Origin: Phycisphaerales bacterium
GTDB taxonomy: Bacteria; Planctomycetota; Phycisphaerae; UBA1845
DNA length: 64,000 bases
Reading direction: 5' to 3'
Assembly: GCA_020852275.1 (NCBI GenBank)
Contig: JADZBE010000012.1
Coordinates: forward strand, 1 to 64,000
The notes beneath the pieces are model-generated. The model saw nothing but the letters and a program-made list of their open reading frames with translations, was not told where the DNA came from and made no database searches. Numbering within the stretch: the first letter of the stretch is position 1; each line of letters begins with the position of its first letter. The translations under genes and the position numbers were made by a program. This document shows positions 16,191-24,077 of this stretch, piece by piece.

Positions 16191-17597
16191 ATGTCCGACA
16201 TCCTGATCGTGGATGATGAGGAGAACGTCGCCTACTCGCTTCAACTGGCGCTGAAGCGGGCGGGGCACGCGTGTCGTCTGGCGCACTCGATCGAGGACGC
16301 GCTGAAGGCGGCGCGGAGCGGTCCGGCGGACCTGGCGCTGCTCGACGTGCAGCTTCCCGACGGCAGCGGGCTGGACCTGATCCAGCGTTTTCGCGAGGCG
16401 GGCCTGGACTTCCCCGTGATTGTCATCACGGCATTCGGCACGGTGGCGCGCGCCGTGGAAGCGATGCGAAACGGCGCCGTGGATTTCCTTCAGAAGCCGC
16501 TGTCGATGGAGGAAGTGTCGCTGACCGTGGAGCGGTGCCTCGAGCATCGCCGCCTCCGCGAGCGGCTCGACGCGTACCGCCAGGCGCAGCACCACGAGAC
16601 GGAGGGCATCCGCATCGTCGGGCAGTGTCCGGCGCTGCGCGGCGCCATCGAAACCGCGGAGCGCATCGCCCGCATCCCGCGCGATCCCGACGGCGGACTG
16701 GTCATCACCCTCCTGTCCGGAGAAACGGGGACCGGCAAGGACCTGCTGGCGCGGCACATGCACCGCTGCGGTCCGCGCGGCGACGCGCCGTTCGTCCACG
16801 TCAACTGCACGGCCATTCCGGAGTCGCTGTTTGAATCCGAGCTGTTCGGGCACGAGCGGGGCACCTTCACCGATGCGCGGGAGGCGAAGAAGGGTCTGCT
16901 GGAGATCGCGCATGAAGGGACGCTTTTTCTCGATGAAATCGGCGATCTGCCCCAGGCCGTGCAGGCGAAGCTGCTGGTGGTGATCGAAAGCGGTCGGTTT
17001 CGCCGGCTCGGCGGAACGGCGGAGCGCCGCGTGGACACGCGCGTGGTCGCGGCGACGAACGCGGACCTGAAGTCTCGCGTGGATGCCGGGCAGTTTCGCG
17101 CGGACTTGTACTACCGGCTGGCGCAGTTCTCCATCGTTCTGCCTCCCCTGCGCGATCGCGAAGGTGACGTGGCGCAGCTCGCCGATTACTTCCTCGACGT
17201 CTCGGCGCGCAAGATGCGCAAGGCGCGACCGAAACTCGACGCGGTCGCCCGCGAGGAGATCGTTCGATATCGCTGGCCGGGAAACGTCCGCGAGCTGGCG
17301 CACGTCATGCAGCGCGCGGTGCTGCTGACGGATGGGGCGACGCTGGGCGCCGGCGGCCTGGCGCTTCCCTCGCCCGGCGCGCCGGCGGCGACAACCGGCG
17401 CGGAGCGCGACGGCGCGACGGCGTTTGACTTTGCGTCGCAGGATTGCCGTGTCGAAACCGTTGAGCGACGACTGCTTCGCGCCGCGCTGGCGCACACGCA
17501 GGGAAACATCTCCGAGGCGGCGCGGCTCCTGGGTCTGACGCGCGGCGCGCTGCGCCACCGGCTGGAGAAACTCGGCATCGCCACGTCGGAGAATTAG
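16191..17597 (+). CDS. NtrC-type sigma-54 response regulator
   Basis: The protein has 468 residues. The receiver domain spans 1-118 with acidic pocket VDDEE, phospho-acceptor Asp52 (LLDVQLPDGSG) and Lys102 (FLQKP). The AAA+ domain spans about 142-375: Walker A GETGTGKD (177-184), Walker B TLFLDEIGD (244-252), arginine segment RWPGNVREL. The sigma-54 contact loop reads GTFTDA (224-229) rather than GAFTGA. The Fis-type HTH at the end is NISEAARLLGLTRGALRHRL. It should activate sigma-54 promoters when phosphorylated by the adjacent kinase. Targets cannot be read, but the pseudopilin upstream is a natural candidate. Confidence 0.93.
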   Translation: MSDILIVDDEENVAYSLQLALKRAGHACRLAHSIEDALKAARSGPADLALLDVQLPDGSGLDLIQRFREAGLDFPVIVITAFGTVARAVEAMRNGAVDFLQKPLSMEEVSLTVERCLEHRRLRERLDAYRQAQHHETEGIRIVGQCPALRGAIETAERIARIPRDPDGGLVITLLSGETGTGKDLLARHMHRCGPRGDAPFVHVNCTAIPESLFESELFGHERGTFTDAREAKKGLLEIAHEGTLFLDEIGDLPQAVQAKLLVVIESGRFRRLGGTAERRVDTRVVAATNADLKSRVDAGQFRADLYYRLAQFSIVLPPLRDREGDVAQLADYFLDVSARKMRKARPKLDAVAREEIVRYRWPGNVRELAHVMQRAVLLTDGATLGAGGLALPSPGAPAATTGAERDGATAFDFASQDCRVETVERRLLRAALAHTQGNISEAARLLGLTRGALRHRLEKLGIATSEN

Positions 17598-17801
17598 CGC
17601 CTCGACTTCGCGCGCGTCGGCGGCGGCAGGCCAACGACGGGCGAGAACTCCGGACCGCCCCGACCCCTCGTGCGGCTCACTGCCGCCGTCCTCGCGGACC
17701 GGCTGTCCACGCCGCCCGACGGGTCCACAGAGTCGTCTTGCCCGAGTAGCGCACCAGCGCACAGGCGCATCCTGCGTCGAACCCGACCTGACGCGGTTCT
17801 T

Positions 17802-17851
17802 GCCGGCAGCCGTTGCCGAGTGGCCGAGCATTCAGCCACTCGGCTGCCGGC
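17802..17851. repeat. Nested inverted repeat (cruciform-like)
   Basis: Outer arms GCCGGCA (17802-17808) and TGCCGGC (17845-17851) enclose a perfect 10-bp stem GCCGAGTGGC / GCCACTCGGC (17815-17824 with 17835-17844). Two tandem units containing GTGCCGGCACGCGCTTC-like sequence follow to 17882. The 585-base gap 17598-18182 contains no gene I can support. Confidence 0.75.
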
Positions 17852-18182
17852 GCGCGCTTCCTGGGTGCCGGCACGCGCTTCTGAGGAATCCCCATACGGC
17901 TGGTAACCGACTGTCAATTAATAGGTTAAGAATGGCGCGCGACGAGCCGCGAGCCACGGCACTCAACATGCTTTAAGGCGGGCGGAGGACTCGGCCGGTC
18001 GCTTGCGCGCAGGCTTGCGGAACGGTCGGTTTGCCGCTGGAGCATGGCTAGAGCTGGGTGATAAACCGAGCCTTGCCGCCCCTGCCAGTGCGATGACGGG
18101 GCACGCATTCCGCGTGTGAAGCGACTTCACAGGCGAAGGCGCCGCGGGACGTGCGAAGGGTTCGCGAGGCAGGAGGAGAACG

Positions 18183-18482
18183 ATGCGGAAGATTCTAACG
18201 GCGTTTGTCGTGTGTGCGTTTGCCGCAGGCTCGGTCTGGGCGGCGTGCTCGGGCAACGAGGCGATCAGCGCCAAGTGCCGCAACGGCAAGGTGAAGGTGA
18301 AACTGTCGGGGGGTACGGCCGGCGACACGGCCACGTTCCAGCTCGACGGGGATTCGAACACGAACATTAGCGTAACCGTGGATGAGAACGGCACAGCCAA
18401 GGCCAAATGGAAGGGCACGGCTGATGGCCTTCACACGGTCAGCTACCTTGAGTGTGGGTTGAGCGCAGACGTCGAATGCTAA
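18183..18482 (+). CDS. Small secreted protein made of a signal peptide plus a four-cysteine domain
   Basis: The protein has 99 residues. Residues 1-20 are a clear signal peptide ending SVWA. The mature part is one domain: Cys22-x9-Cys32, then GKVKVKLSGGTAGDTATFQL, LDGDSN, NGTAKAKW, GLHTVSYLEC and a final C-x7-C pair. This is the stand-alone version of the domain found at the C-termini of the proteins ending at 1745, 20504 and 49555. The alternating hydrophobic pattern suggests a small beta-sandwich with two disulfides. AGGAGGAGAACG precedes the ATG, so translation should be strong, and a good terminator follows. No known family is recognised. Its copy in the next gene downstream is the closest relative. 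Confidence 0.8.
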   Translation: MRKILTAFVVCAFAAGSVWAACSGNEAISAKCRNGKVKVKLSGGTAGDTATFQLDGDSNTNISVTVDENGTAKAKWKGTADGLHTVSYLECGLSADVEC

Positions 18483-18521
18483 AGGGGGCTAAGACGTAAT
18501 CGCGATTCCCATCCTCCGGAG

Positions 18522-18559
18522 GGGTCGGTCCTTCACCGGGCCGGCCCTTTCGCTTTTTT
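18522..18559 (+). terminator. Rho-independent terminator
   Basis: A 10-bp stem GGGTCGGTCC / GGGCCGGCCC (two G-U pairs), a 6-base loop, then TTTCGCTTTTTT. It lies 40 bases after the stop codon of the small secreted protein. Confidence 0.9.
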
Positions 18560-18896
18560 CTCGCAGAGCGACTCACGACCCAGCGCCATCGGCCGCCTGA
18601 CGTGGAGGGGTTTCCACTTCTGGGGAGTGCAAAACCGTAAGGTCGGCGGCCTTTCCGCTTATTGGACCGCGTTCATGGGCAGGGCTCAGCTAGAATCGAG
18701 GGCGCGCGCGCCGGGTGTGGGGCGGAGAAGGGTGTGATGTCTGGCAGGGCCGCGCGTGCCGGAAGGGGGAGCGACGCAAGCGCGAGTTTCAGAACCTCGC
18801 GTGCAGGACGTCGGAGATCTGTGCCGGCGCCCTCCAGAACGACCGCCTCCTTGCGGGCGCGATACTGAAAGCGGGCAGGTGAGCACGGGGATCGTG
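18560..18896 (+). other. 337-base leader before the next gene, no gene seen
   Basis: Nothing convincing is visible. The frame of the following gene is open from 18756 but the upstream part is arginine/proline-rich shadow sequence without a signal peptide. Confidence 0.5.
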
Positions 18897-20504
18897 ATGA
18901 TCTGGGATTGGGCACAATCCAAGGCCGTCGCTTCTCGCAGAGCGGCGTCTCCGCGTTCCTTCTGGCCAACCGTGCTGGCTGGGTTGGCGGCTTGCAGCGT
19001 GTCGATGGCGCAGGATGTCCGCATCGAGAGCGACCCGAAAGGCGACGCGTGCGTCATCCGCATGGACCCGGGCGCGGATGGACCGGTGGATCGCGATCTG
19101 CACCCGCTTCCCGACGTGAGGCTGCTGAGGATCGGCGCCTGGCAGCCGGCGGACCCCGTGACGGATATCTTCGAGGGCGAGTGGCTCAACAGCGGCGGCT
19201 TCGTCCGCCTCGATCTGGAATTCGACGGGCTGGTGAATCCGCCGGGCACGCTGGGATTTGATCAGTTCTTCGATCCGTTCCTCTACGGTGCGGCGCCGTT
19301 TTTCGGCTACGTTGAGTTGGACATGGACGCGGACGTGGCGACAGGGGGGGAGTTGAGTTTCCCGGAGCTGCGTTTCAGCGGGAACGCGGCGCGATGGGGG
19401 GGGCTGCCCGTCGGCGCGCGTTTTGTGGATCGGCTGGCGCGCGACGCGTCGGCGTTCGATCACGACCTGTCAACGGCGCCCTACGTGGATCGCAGCGGCG
19501 AGGAGTTCCACATCGCGCTCATCGGCGCGCCCTTCGAGAACATCATCCAAAAGAAGGGCAACCCCGACGGCCTGTTTCAGGCGGGCGAAACGTGGATGGT
19601 TGAAGGGCGGTTCTTTCACCGCGCGCACGGCTACGAGCCGTTCAGCTTCGCGTGCTGCTGCCAGGGCGGCGACGGGCATTACCTTCCCCTTGCGCAGCTT
19701 CAGTTCGCCCACGAGGTCATGGGAAACTTCACCACCGTTTCCCTCGTATTTCCGCTGACCAACGCCGCGTCGGCAGAGATGCGCGACGAGGGCTGGGTCG
19801 AACCGAACGACGGCGACGCCTGCAACCAGAGCAGCGCGCTGGAAGCGCTCGACGACCTGGTGTTCAGCGCGGTGAATGCACCCGGCTCGTGGCGGAACGA
19901 TCCTGACTTCCCCATTGTGGCGGCCTGGGAATTCAAGGTAGCCCAGGATTGTCTTAACCCGCTGACATGGGACGCGACGGCGCTGCTCGCTACCAGCTAT
20001 GCCACGCCCGATCCGGACGGCGCGGAGCTGGTGTGGACGGACATCCTGCCGGATGCGCTGAATCGGGACGTGAACGGGGACGGCGTCGTCGATGATGTGG
20101 ACCGCGGCGCGATCCTAAATTTCATCGCGATCTACGACGGCCGGCCCGACATCGACGAGGACGGTCAGCGCGACGGGGACGTGGACCTGATCGACTTCGG
20201 CCCGAACTTCTGCGTGTTCGACGTGAACTACGACGGTCGCGTGGACTCGACGGACGGCGGGGCCTGTACGGGCCGGGAGGCATTGAAAGTCAAGTGCAAA
20301 CGCGGGAAATTCAAGGTGAAGCTGCGCGAGGGAACGCCCGGCGCGCTGGCCACGTTCGAATTGGACGGGGATCCTGACACGCGGAAGGCGGTGCGCATCA
20401 ACGAGGCCGGTGCCGCGAAAGTCCTGTTCCGCAAGGTTTCCCCAGGCCCACACTTCGTGGAGTACATCGAGTGCGGCGTCGTCGGCGAGGCGCGCTGCGG
20501 TTAG
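18897..20504 (+). CDS. Secreted dockerin-like protein with C-terminal four-cysteine domain
   Basis: The protein has 535 residues. The N-terminus has a basic stretch then a hydrophobic segment ending SVSMAQ (about residues 20-40), read as a signal peptide. Residues 45-370 are acidic, beta-rich and unfamiliar (FEGEWLNSGGFVRLDLEFDG, FFGYVELDMDADVATGG). At about 385-450 there are Ca-binding dockerin/EF-type loops (DVNGDGVVDDVDRGAI, DIDEDGQRDGDVDLIDFG, DVNYDGRVDSTD). The last 79 residues (20265-20501) are the four-cysteine domain, closely matching the small protein encoded upstream: C-x9-C, KFKVKLREGTPGALATFEL, LDGDPD, GPHFVEYIECG. ATG 18897 is chosen because the signal peptide begins soon after it. 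Likely an extracellular or cell-surface protein; function unknown. Confidence 0.78.
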   Translation: MIWDWAQSKAVASRRAASPRSFWPTVLAGLAACSVSMAQDVRIESDPKGDACVIRMDPGADGPVDRDLHPLPDVRLLRIGAWQPADPVTDIFEGEWLNSGGFVRLDLEFDGLVNPPGTLGFDQFFDPFLYGAAPFFGYVELDMDADVATGGELSFPELRFSGNAARWGGLPVGARFVDRLARDASAFDHDLSTAPYVDRSGEEFHIALIGAPFENIIQKKGNPDGLFQAGETWMVEGRFFHRAHGYEPFSFACCCQGGDGHYLPLAQLQFAHEVMGNFTTVSLVFPLTNAASAEMRDEGWVEPNDGDACNQSSALEALDDLVFSAVNAPGSWRNDPDFPIVAAWEFKVAQDCLNPLTWDATALLATSYATPDPDGAELVWTDILPDALNRDVNGDGVVDDVDRGAILNFIAIYDGRPDIDEDGQRDGDVDLIDFGPNFCVFDVNYDGRVDSTDGGACTGREALKVKCKRGKFKVKLREGTPGALATFELDGDPDTRKAVRINEAGAAKVLFRKVSPGPHFVEYIECGVVGEARCG

Positions 20505-20540
20505 CAGCCCGTGGTGGAACTCGAAGCGGGATACGGGGTC

Positions 20541-20612
20541 CGTCACCCCCGCGCAGGCGGGGGTCCAGTCCGCCCCGGAAAACCTCTGGATTCCCGCCTG
20601 CGCGGGAATGAC
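20541..20612. repeat. Palindromic interspersed element (CCCGCGCAGGCGGG type)
   Basis: GTCACCCCCGCGCAGGCGGG and GGATTCCCGCCTGCGCGGGA form imperfect inverted arms about 20 bases apart. This is the widely scattered bacterial repeat often seen mistranslated as 'TPAQAGVQ..WIPACAGMT'. Degenerate copies lie near 20790-20815 and 48486-48545. The 397-base gap to the ABC exporter otherwise holds no gene. Confidence 0.75.
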
Positions 20613-20901
20613 GTGCGTCGCGTTTCACCACGCCCGGCCGAGTAACGGGTCGTGGAATGTAAACTTGTCCCAGAGCGCAGGTGGCAGGGTCCACGGTACT
20701 CCGCTCGCCAGGGTCTTGGCCCGCTCGCCAAGGTCTCGCCCCGCTCGCCACGGCCAGGCGAGTACGCCAGGCCGTGCCACCCAGGCGCGGGAATGACGTG
20801 CGTCGCCTTTCACTACGCACGGACGGCGCCTCAACATCGCTTTCCATCGCGCCGATTTGCTGCGATAAACATCGAAGGTCGTTTGGCCCGATGTTTAACG
20901 C

Positions 20902-22803
20902 ATGAAACCGCCGCCGTCATCGAGACTTCGTCATCGCGCGTTTCGCAAGGCGCTGCGCGAGCGCGCGGTTCGCGGCGCGGATCCTGAATCGGGCGGCGTT
21001 CCCTTGACGCAGTCGCGCAAGCAGGCGCGGCGTCAACACCTGGCGCAATATCGGCAGTGGCTCTGGCCTCATCGCTGGACGATCACGGGCGTCTTTCTTC
21101 TCGCGCTGACCTCGGCGGGGCTGGGCATGGTCCTGCCGATGGTGACCAAGATCCTGATCGACAAGGTGCTGCTCGCCGCGGACATCGACCGCGCGGCGAA
21201 GTTGTCACGGCTGACGTGGGTGGGTGTTGCGACGGGCGGATTGCTTCTGATCTCGCAGGCGCTGGATTCGCTGCGCTCGGTGCGCATGAGCGTGCTGAAC
21301 TCCAAGGTGATTTTCAAGCTGCGCGAGCGGCTGTTCGACCGGCTGCTGCGCCTGCCGCTCTCCGACCTGTCGGACATGAAATCCGGCGGAATCGTCTCGC
21401 GCCTCAGCGGCGACGTGGACAGCGTGACGGGCATGGTGCAGCTCGCGCTCATCACGCCGGGAGTCGCCTTTATCCGCGTGATCCTCACCATCGGCGTGCT
21501 GGTGTTCCTGAGCTGGAAGATGGCGCTGGCGTCGATGCTGCTGATCCCGCCGGTGGTGTTCATCAACATGGTGTGGGTGCACAAGGTGAGGCCCGTGTTC
21601 CGGTCGATCCGCGATGACCGCGCGGAGGTGGACGGGCGCATCACCGAAACGTTCGGCGGCATCCGGGTGGTGCGCTCCTTCGGTCGCGAGCACCACGAGG
21701 AGCACGATCACGCAGTCGGGCATCACACGATCATCCGCAAGCGCCTGTACGCGAACCTGCTGCAGCTTGTCGTCACGGCGGGCTGGGGGCTGCTGATCCC
21801 CGCGACCACGCTGCTGATCGTGTGCTTCGGCGGATATCTGGTGATTCAGGGGCAGGCGAGCGTGGGCGACATTTTCGCGTTTCAGATGTACGCGTTCATG
21901 CTGCTGACGCCGGTGTCGCAGATCGTGAACTCGTGGAACGAGACGCAAAGCGCCTTGGCGGCGATGGAGCGCGTGTTCGAGATTCTCGACATGCCGGCGG
22001 AAAAGCCGGACCCGCCGGACGCGGTGGAAGCGCCGGCGCACGTGGCGGAGATCCGCTTTGATCGCGTGGAGTTTGCCTACCGGCGGGGCTTGTCCGTGCT
22101 GCACGGGTTTGATCTGACCGTGCCGGGGGGGTCGGTGGTGGCGCTCGTCGGTCCCAGCGGCGCGGGCAAGACGACGGTGACGGACCTGGTGGCGCGTTTT
22201 CACGATCCGACGAGCGGGGCCATCCTGCTCAACGGGATCGACATCCGCCGGATGAGCCTGCGCAGCTACCGGGCGCTGATCGGCGTCGTGCAGCAGGAGG
22301 TGTTCCTGTTCGACGGGACGGTGCGCGACAACATCACCTACGGCCGGCGCGGGGCGCTGACGCAGGAGATCGAGGACGCCGCGCGGCGCGCCAACGCGCA
22401 TGACTTCATCCTCTCGCTGCCGGAAGGCTACGACACGCTGATCGGCGAGCGCGGGGTGAAGCTCTCCGGCGGGCAGCGGCAGCGCATCAGCATCGCGCGG
22501 GCCATCCTCGCCGACCCGCGCATCCTCATCCTCGACGAGGCTACGAGCAATCTCGACACGGAGAGCGAGCAGCTTATCCAGGCGTCGCTGGCGGAGCTGC
22601 TGACGGGGCGCACGGTGTTCGTCATCGCGCACCGGCTCAGCACGGTGACTCACGCGGACTTGATCGTGGTACTCCATGAGGGACGGATCGTGGAGTTGGG
22701 CGCTCACGAGGAACTGCTGCGCCGCGGCGGCATGTACACCGACATGGTCGAGAGGCAGCGGCAATTTGCGGGGGACGCGAGGTCCACGGTCGGCTGGGCA
22801 TGA
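20902..22803 (+). CDS. ABC exporter, fused permease and ATPase (MsbA-like)
   Basis: The protein has 633 residues, the usual length for a type IV ABC half-transporter with a 50-residue basic N-terminal extension. Membrane helices fall at about 55-80, 105-125, 190-225 and 285-330 (ITGVFLLALTSAGLGMVLPM, LLIPATTLLIVCFGGYLVI). The ATPase has Walker A GPSGAGKTT (from residue 417), Q-loop VVQQEVFLFDGTVRDNITYG, signature LSGGQRQR (from 521), Walker B ILILDEATSNLD and the H-loop VIAHRLS. A homodimer would export a lipid, lipopolysaccharide precursor or small molecule; the cargo is not indicated by the neighbours. No accessory genes adjoin it. Confidence 0.93.
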   Translation: MKPPPSSRLRHRAFRKALRERAVRGADPESGGVPLTQSRKQARRQHLAQYRQWLWPHRWTITGVFLLALTSAGLGMVLPMVTKILIDKVLLAADIDRAAKLSRLTWVGVATGGLLLISQALDSLRSVRMSVLNSKVIFKLRERLFDRLLRLPLSDLSDMKSGGIVSRLSGDVDSVTGMVQLALITPGVAFIRVILTIGVLVFLSWKMALASMLLIPPVVFINMVWVHKVRPVFRSIRDDRAEVDGRITETFGGIRVVRSFGREHHEEHDHAVGHHTIIRKRLYANLLQLVVTAGWGLLIPATTLLIVCFGGYLVIQGQASVGDIFAFQMYAFMLLTPVSQIVNSWNETQSALAAMERVFEILDMPAEKPDPPDAVEAPAHVAEIRFDRVEFAYRRGLSVLHGFDLTVPGGSVVALVGPSGAGKTTVTDLVARFHDPTSGAILLNGIDIRRMSLRSYRALIGVVQQEVFLFDGTVRDNITYGRRGALTQEIEDAARRANAHDFILSLPEGYDTLIGERGVKLSGGQRQRISIARAILADPRILILDEATSNLDTESEQLIQASLAELLTGRTVFVIAHRLSTVTHADLIVVLHEGRIVELGAHEELLRRGGMYTDMVERQRQFAGDARSTVGWA

Positions 22804-22830
22804 TGTGGACGAACGCCTCGCATGGGCGCG

Positions 22831-22856
22831 CAGAGCCGCGACCGTAAGGGAGCGAG
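22831..22856 (+). repeat. GAGCCGCGACCG element
   Basis: GAGCCGCGACCGT, A, AGGGAGCGAG lies just after the ABC exporter stop codon; same family as at 1.79 kb. Confidence 0.75.
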
Positions 22857-23184
22857 ATTTCTTGCAGGCGCCGGGGTCCGTTCTTCAGCGCGTCCAGTGC
22901 GACGTTTCATTGACTGGGTGGGTCGCGCGCTCATGTGCTCGCGAGGGCGGTTCGTGAGACGCGCGAACCACTGCTTCCTGACGGGCGCGGCTCGGTTGAC
23001 TCATTCCGGCCGGCGCGTCCGAGAAGCGAGCTTTCCCTATTCAGACGGCGCACGTTCCGCCGGGCGAGATAATCAGAGTCACCGTCGGCCGAAACGCGCT
23101 CCGATTTCAATGCTGGGGTCAGGGCCGATCCGAATCGTAAACTCTCCCCGGGCGCGGGGTCCGTGCCCTTCCGGGAGGATTGCC

Positions 23185-23556
23185 GTGAAGACCAGCGAAA
23201 TCGTGCCCATCAGCCGCCGCGCCCTGGAGCGGCTGTTTCGTCTGCGCGGGATTGGCGAGGAAGGTCTCGACGGGGAGCGCCGCCGGGCGCCGCGCTGGCC
23301 TTTCCCCGGCACCGTCGAGCTGTGGATTCCGCAGCCGGACGGGACGGAGGACTACCGGCTGGCGTCGTGCGAGAACATCAGCGTGGGCGGCGCGGGCATG
23401 AAATGCGACGACGCCTACGACGCCGGCACGGAGCTTTCGATCGCGGTGCACCAGCCGGAGCTGAGCCTGCACGGGCGGGCGCGCGTGTGCCACTGCACGC
23501 CGATCCGCAACGAGTACTACGTGGGTCTGGAATTCATCTTCGAGAGAACGTCATGA
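23185..23556 (+). CDS. PilZ-domain protein
   Basis: The protein has 123 residues, translated from GTG at 23185 that follows GGGAGGATTGCC; the frame is open further upstream but without a ribosome-binding site. It contains the two parts of the cyclic-di-GMP binding signature: an arginine cluster GERRRAPRWPF followed by the ENISVGGAGMKC motif of the (D/N)xSxxG type. A single PilZ domain with no partner domain suggests an adaptor that binds a target when c-di-GMP is present. The neighbouring ABC exporter and repeats give no clue to the target. Confidence 0.85.
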   Translation: MKTSEIVPISRRALERLFRLRGIGEEGLDGERRRAPRWPFPGTVELWIPQPDGTEDYRLASCENISVGGAGMKCDDAYDAGTELSIAVHQPELSLHGRARVCHCTPIRNEYYVGLEFIFERTS

Positions 23557-23846
23557 CGTTGCCCTTGCCCCATTCGCCTTGCAGCGCCGCGGGACGCAGG
23601 ACGCCTCCCAGCTCTTGCGGCGCGAGGCAGCGCTTCAAGCCCGCCGTACGCCCGCGTCGAGTGTTGGACGAGCGACCGCGGGACGCGCAGGACATGACAC
23701 GATCCACCGACGTTCGCCCGGAGCGGCGCGCCGGCGGCCGCGAGGGGCGGGCCTGGCGATGTAGAGTCCCCAGCGGCGCCGCTCGACATGGAGTTCCGGC
23801 GTTCCCCCGCGGCGCGGCCCGCAGCGCGAAGCACAAGCCGCACGGC

Positions 23847-24019
23847 GCGTAGGGCGGATCACGCCCACGTGGCTGCGCGTAGGGCGGATCACACCCACGT
23901 GGCTGCGCGTAGGGCGGATCACACCCACATGGCTGCGCGTATGGCGGGTGACGTGCACGTGGCCGCGCGTAGGGCGGGTGACGTGCATGTGGCCGCGCGT
24001 AGGGCGGGCTATGCCCGCC
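23847..24019. repeat. Tandem array of 30-bp units, 5.6 copies
   Basis: Units start with GCGTAGGGCGG and end with CACGTGGCTGC or a variant (starts at 23847, 23877, 23907, 23937, 23967, 23997). Copies 1-3 and 4-5 form two subtypes; the last copy turns into the GGCGGGCTATGCCCGCC hairpin. There are no unique spacers, so it is not a CRISPR. It lies in the 520-base gap between the PilZ gene and xylB. Confidence 0.9.
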
Positions 24020-24062
24020 TTCTTACGCAGGTGGCAGAAATGGCGGGCATAGCCCGCCCTAC
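24003..24062. repeat. Inverted pair of GGCGGGCTATGCCCGCC hairpins
   Basis: GGCGGGCTATGCCCGCC (24003-24019) and GGCGGGCATAGCCCGCC (about 24042-24058) with flanking TAGGG/CCCTA are arranged as a larger inverted repeat, immediately downstream of xylB. It may serve as the terminator region. Confidence 0.75.
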
Positions 24063-24077
24063 GGCTTGTTTCCAGGA

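Noticed and set aside
23847-24019. CRISPR array
   Set aside because: Units are directly adjacent with no spacers and no cas genes are present.
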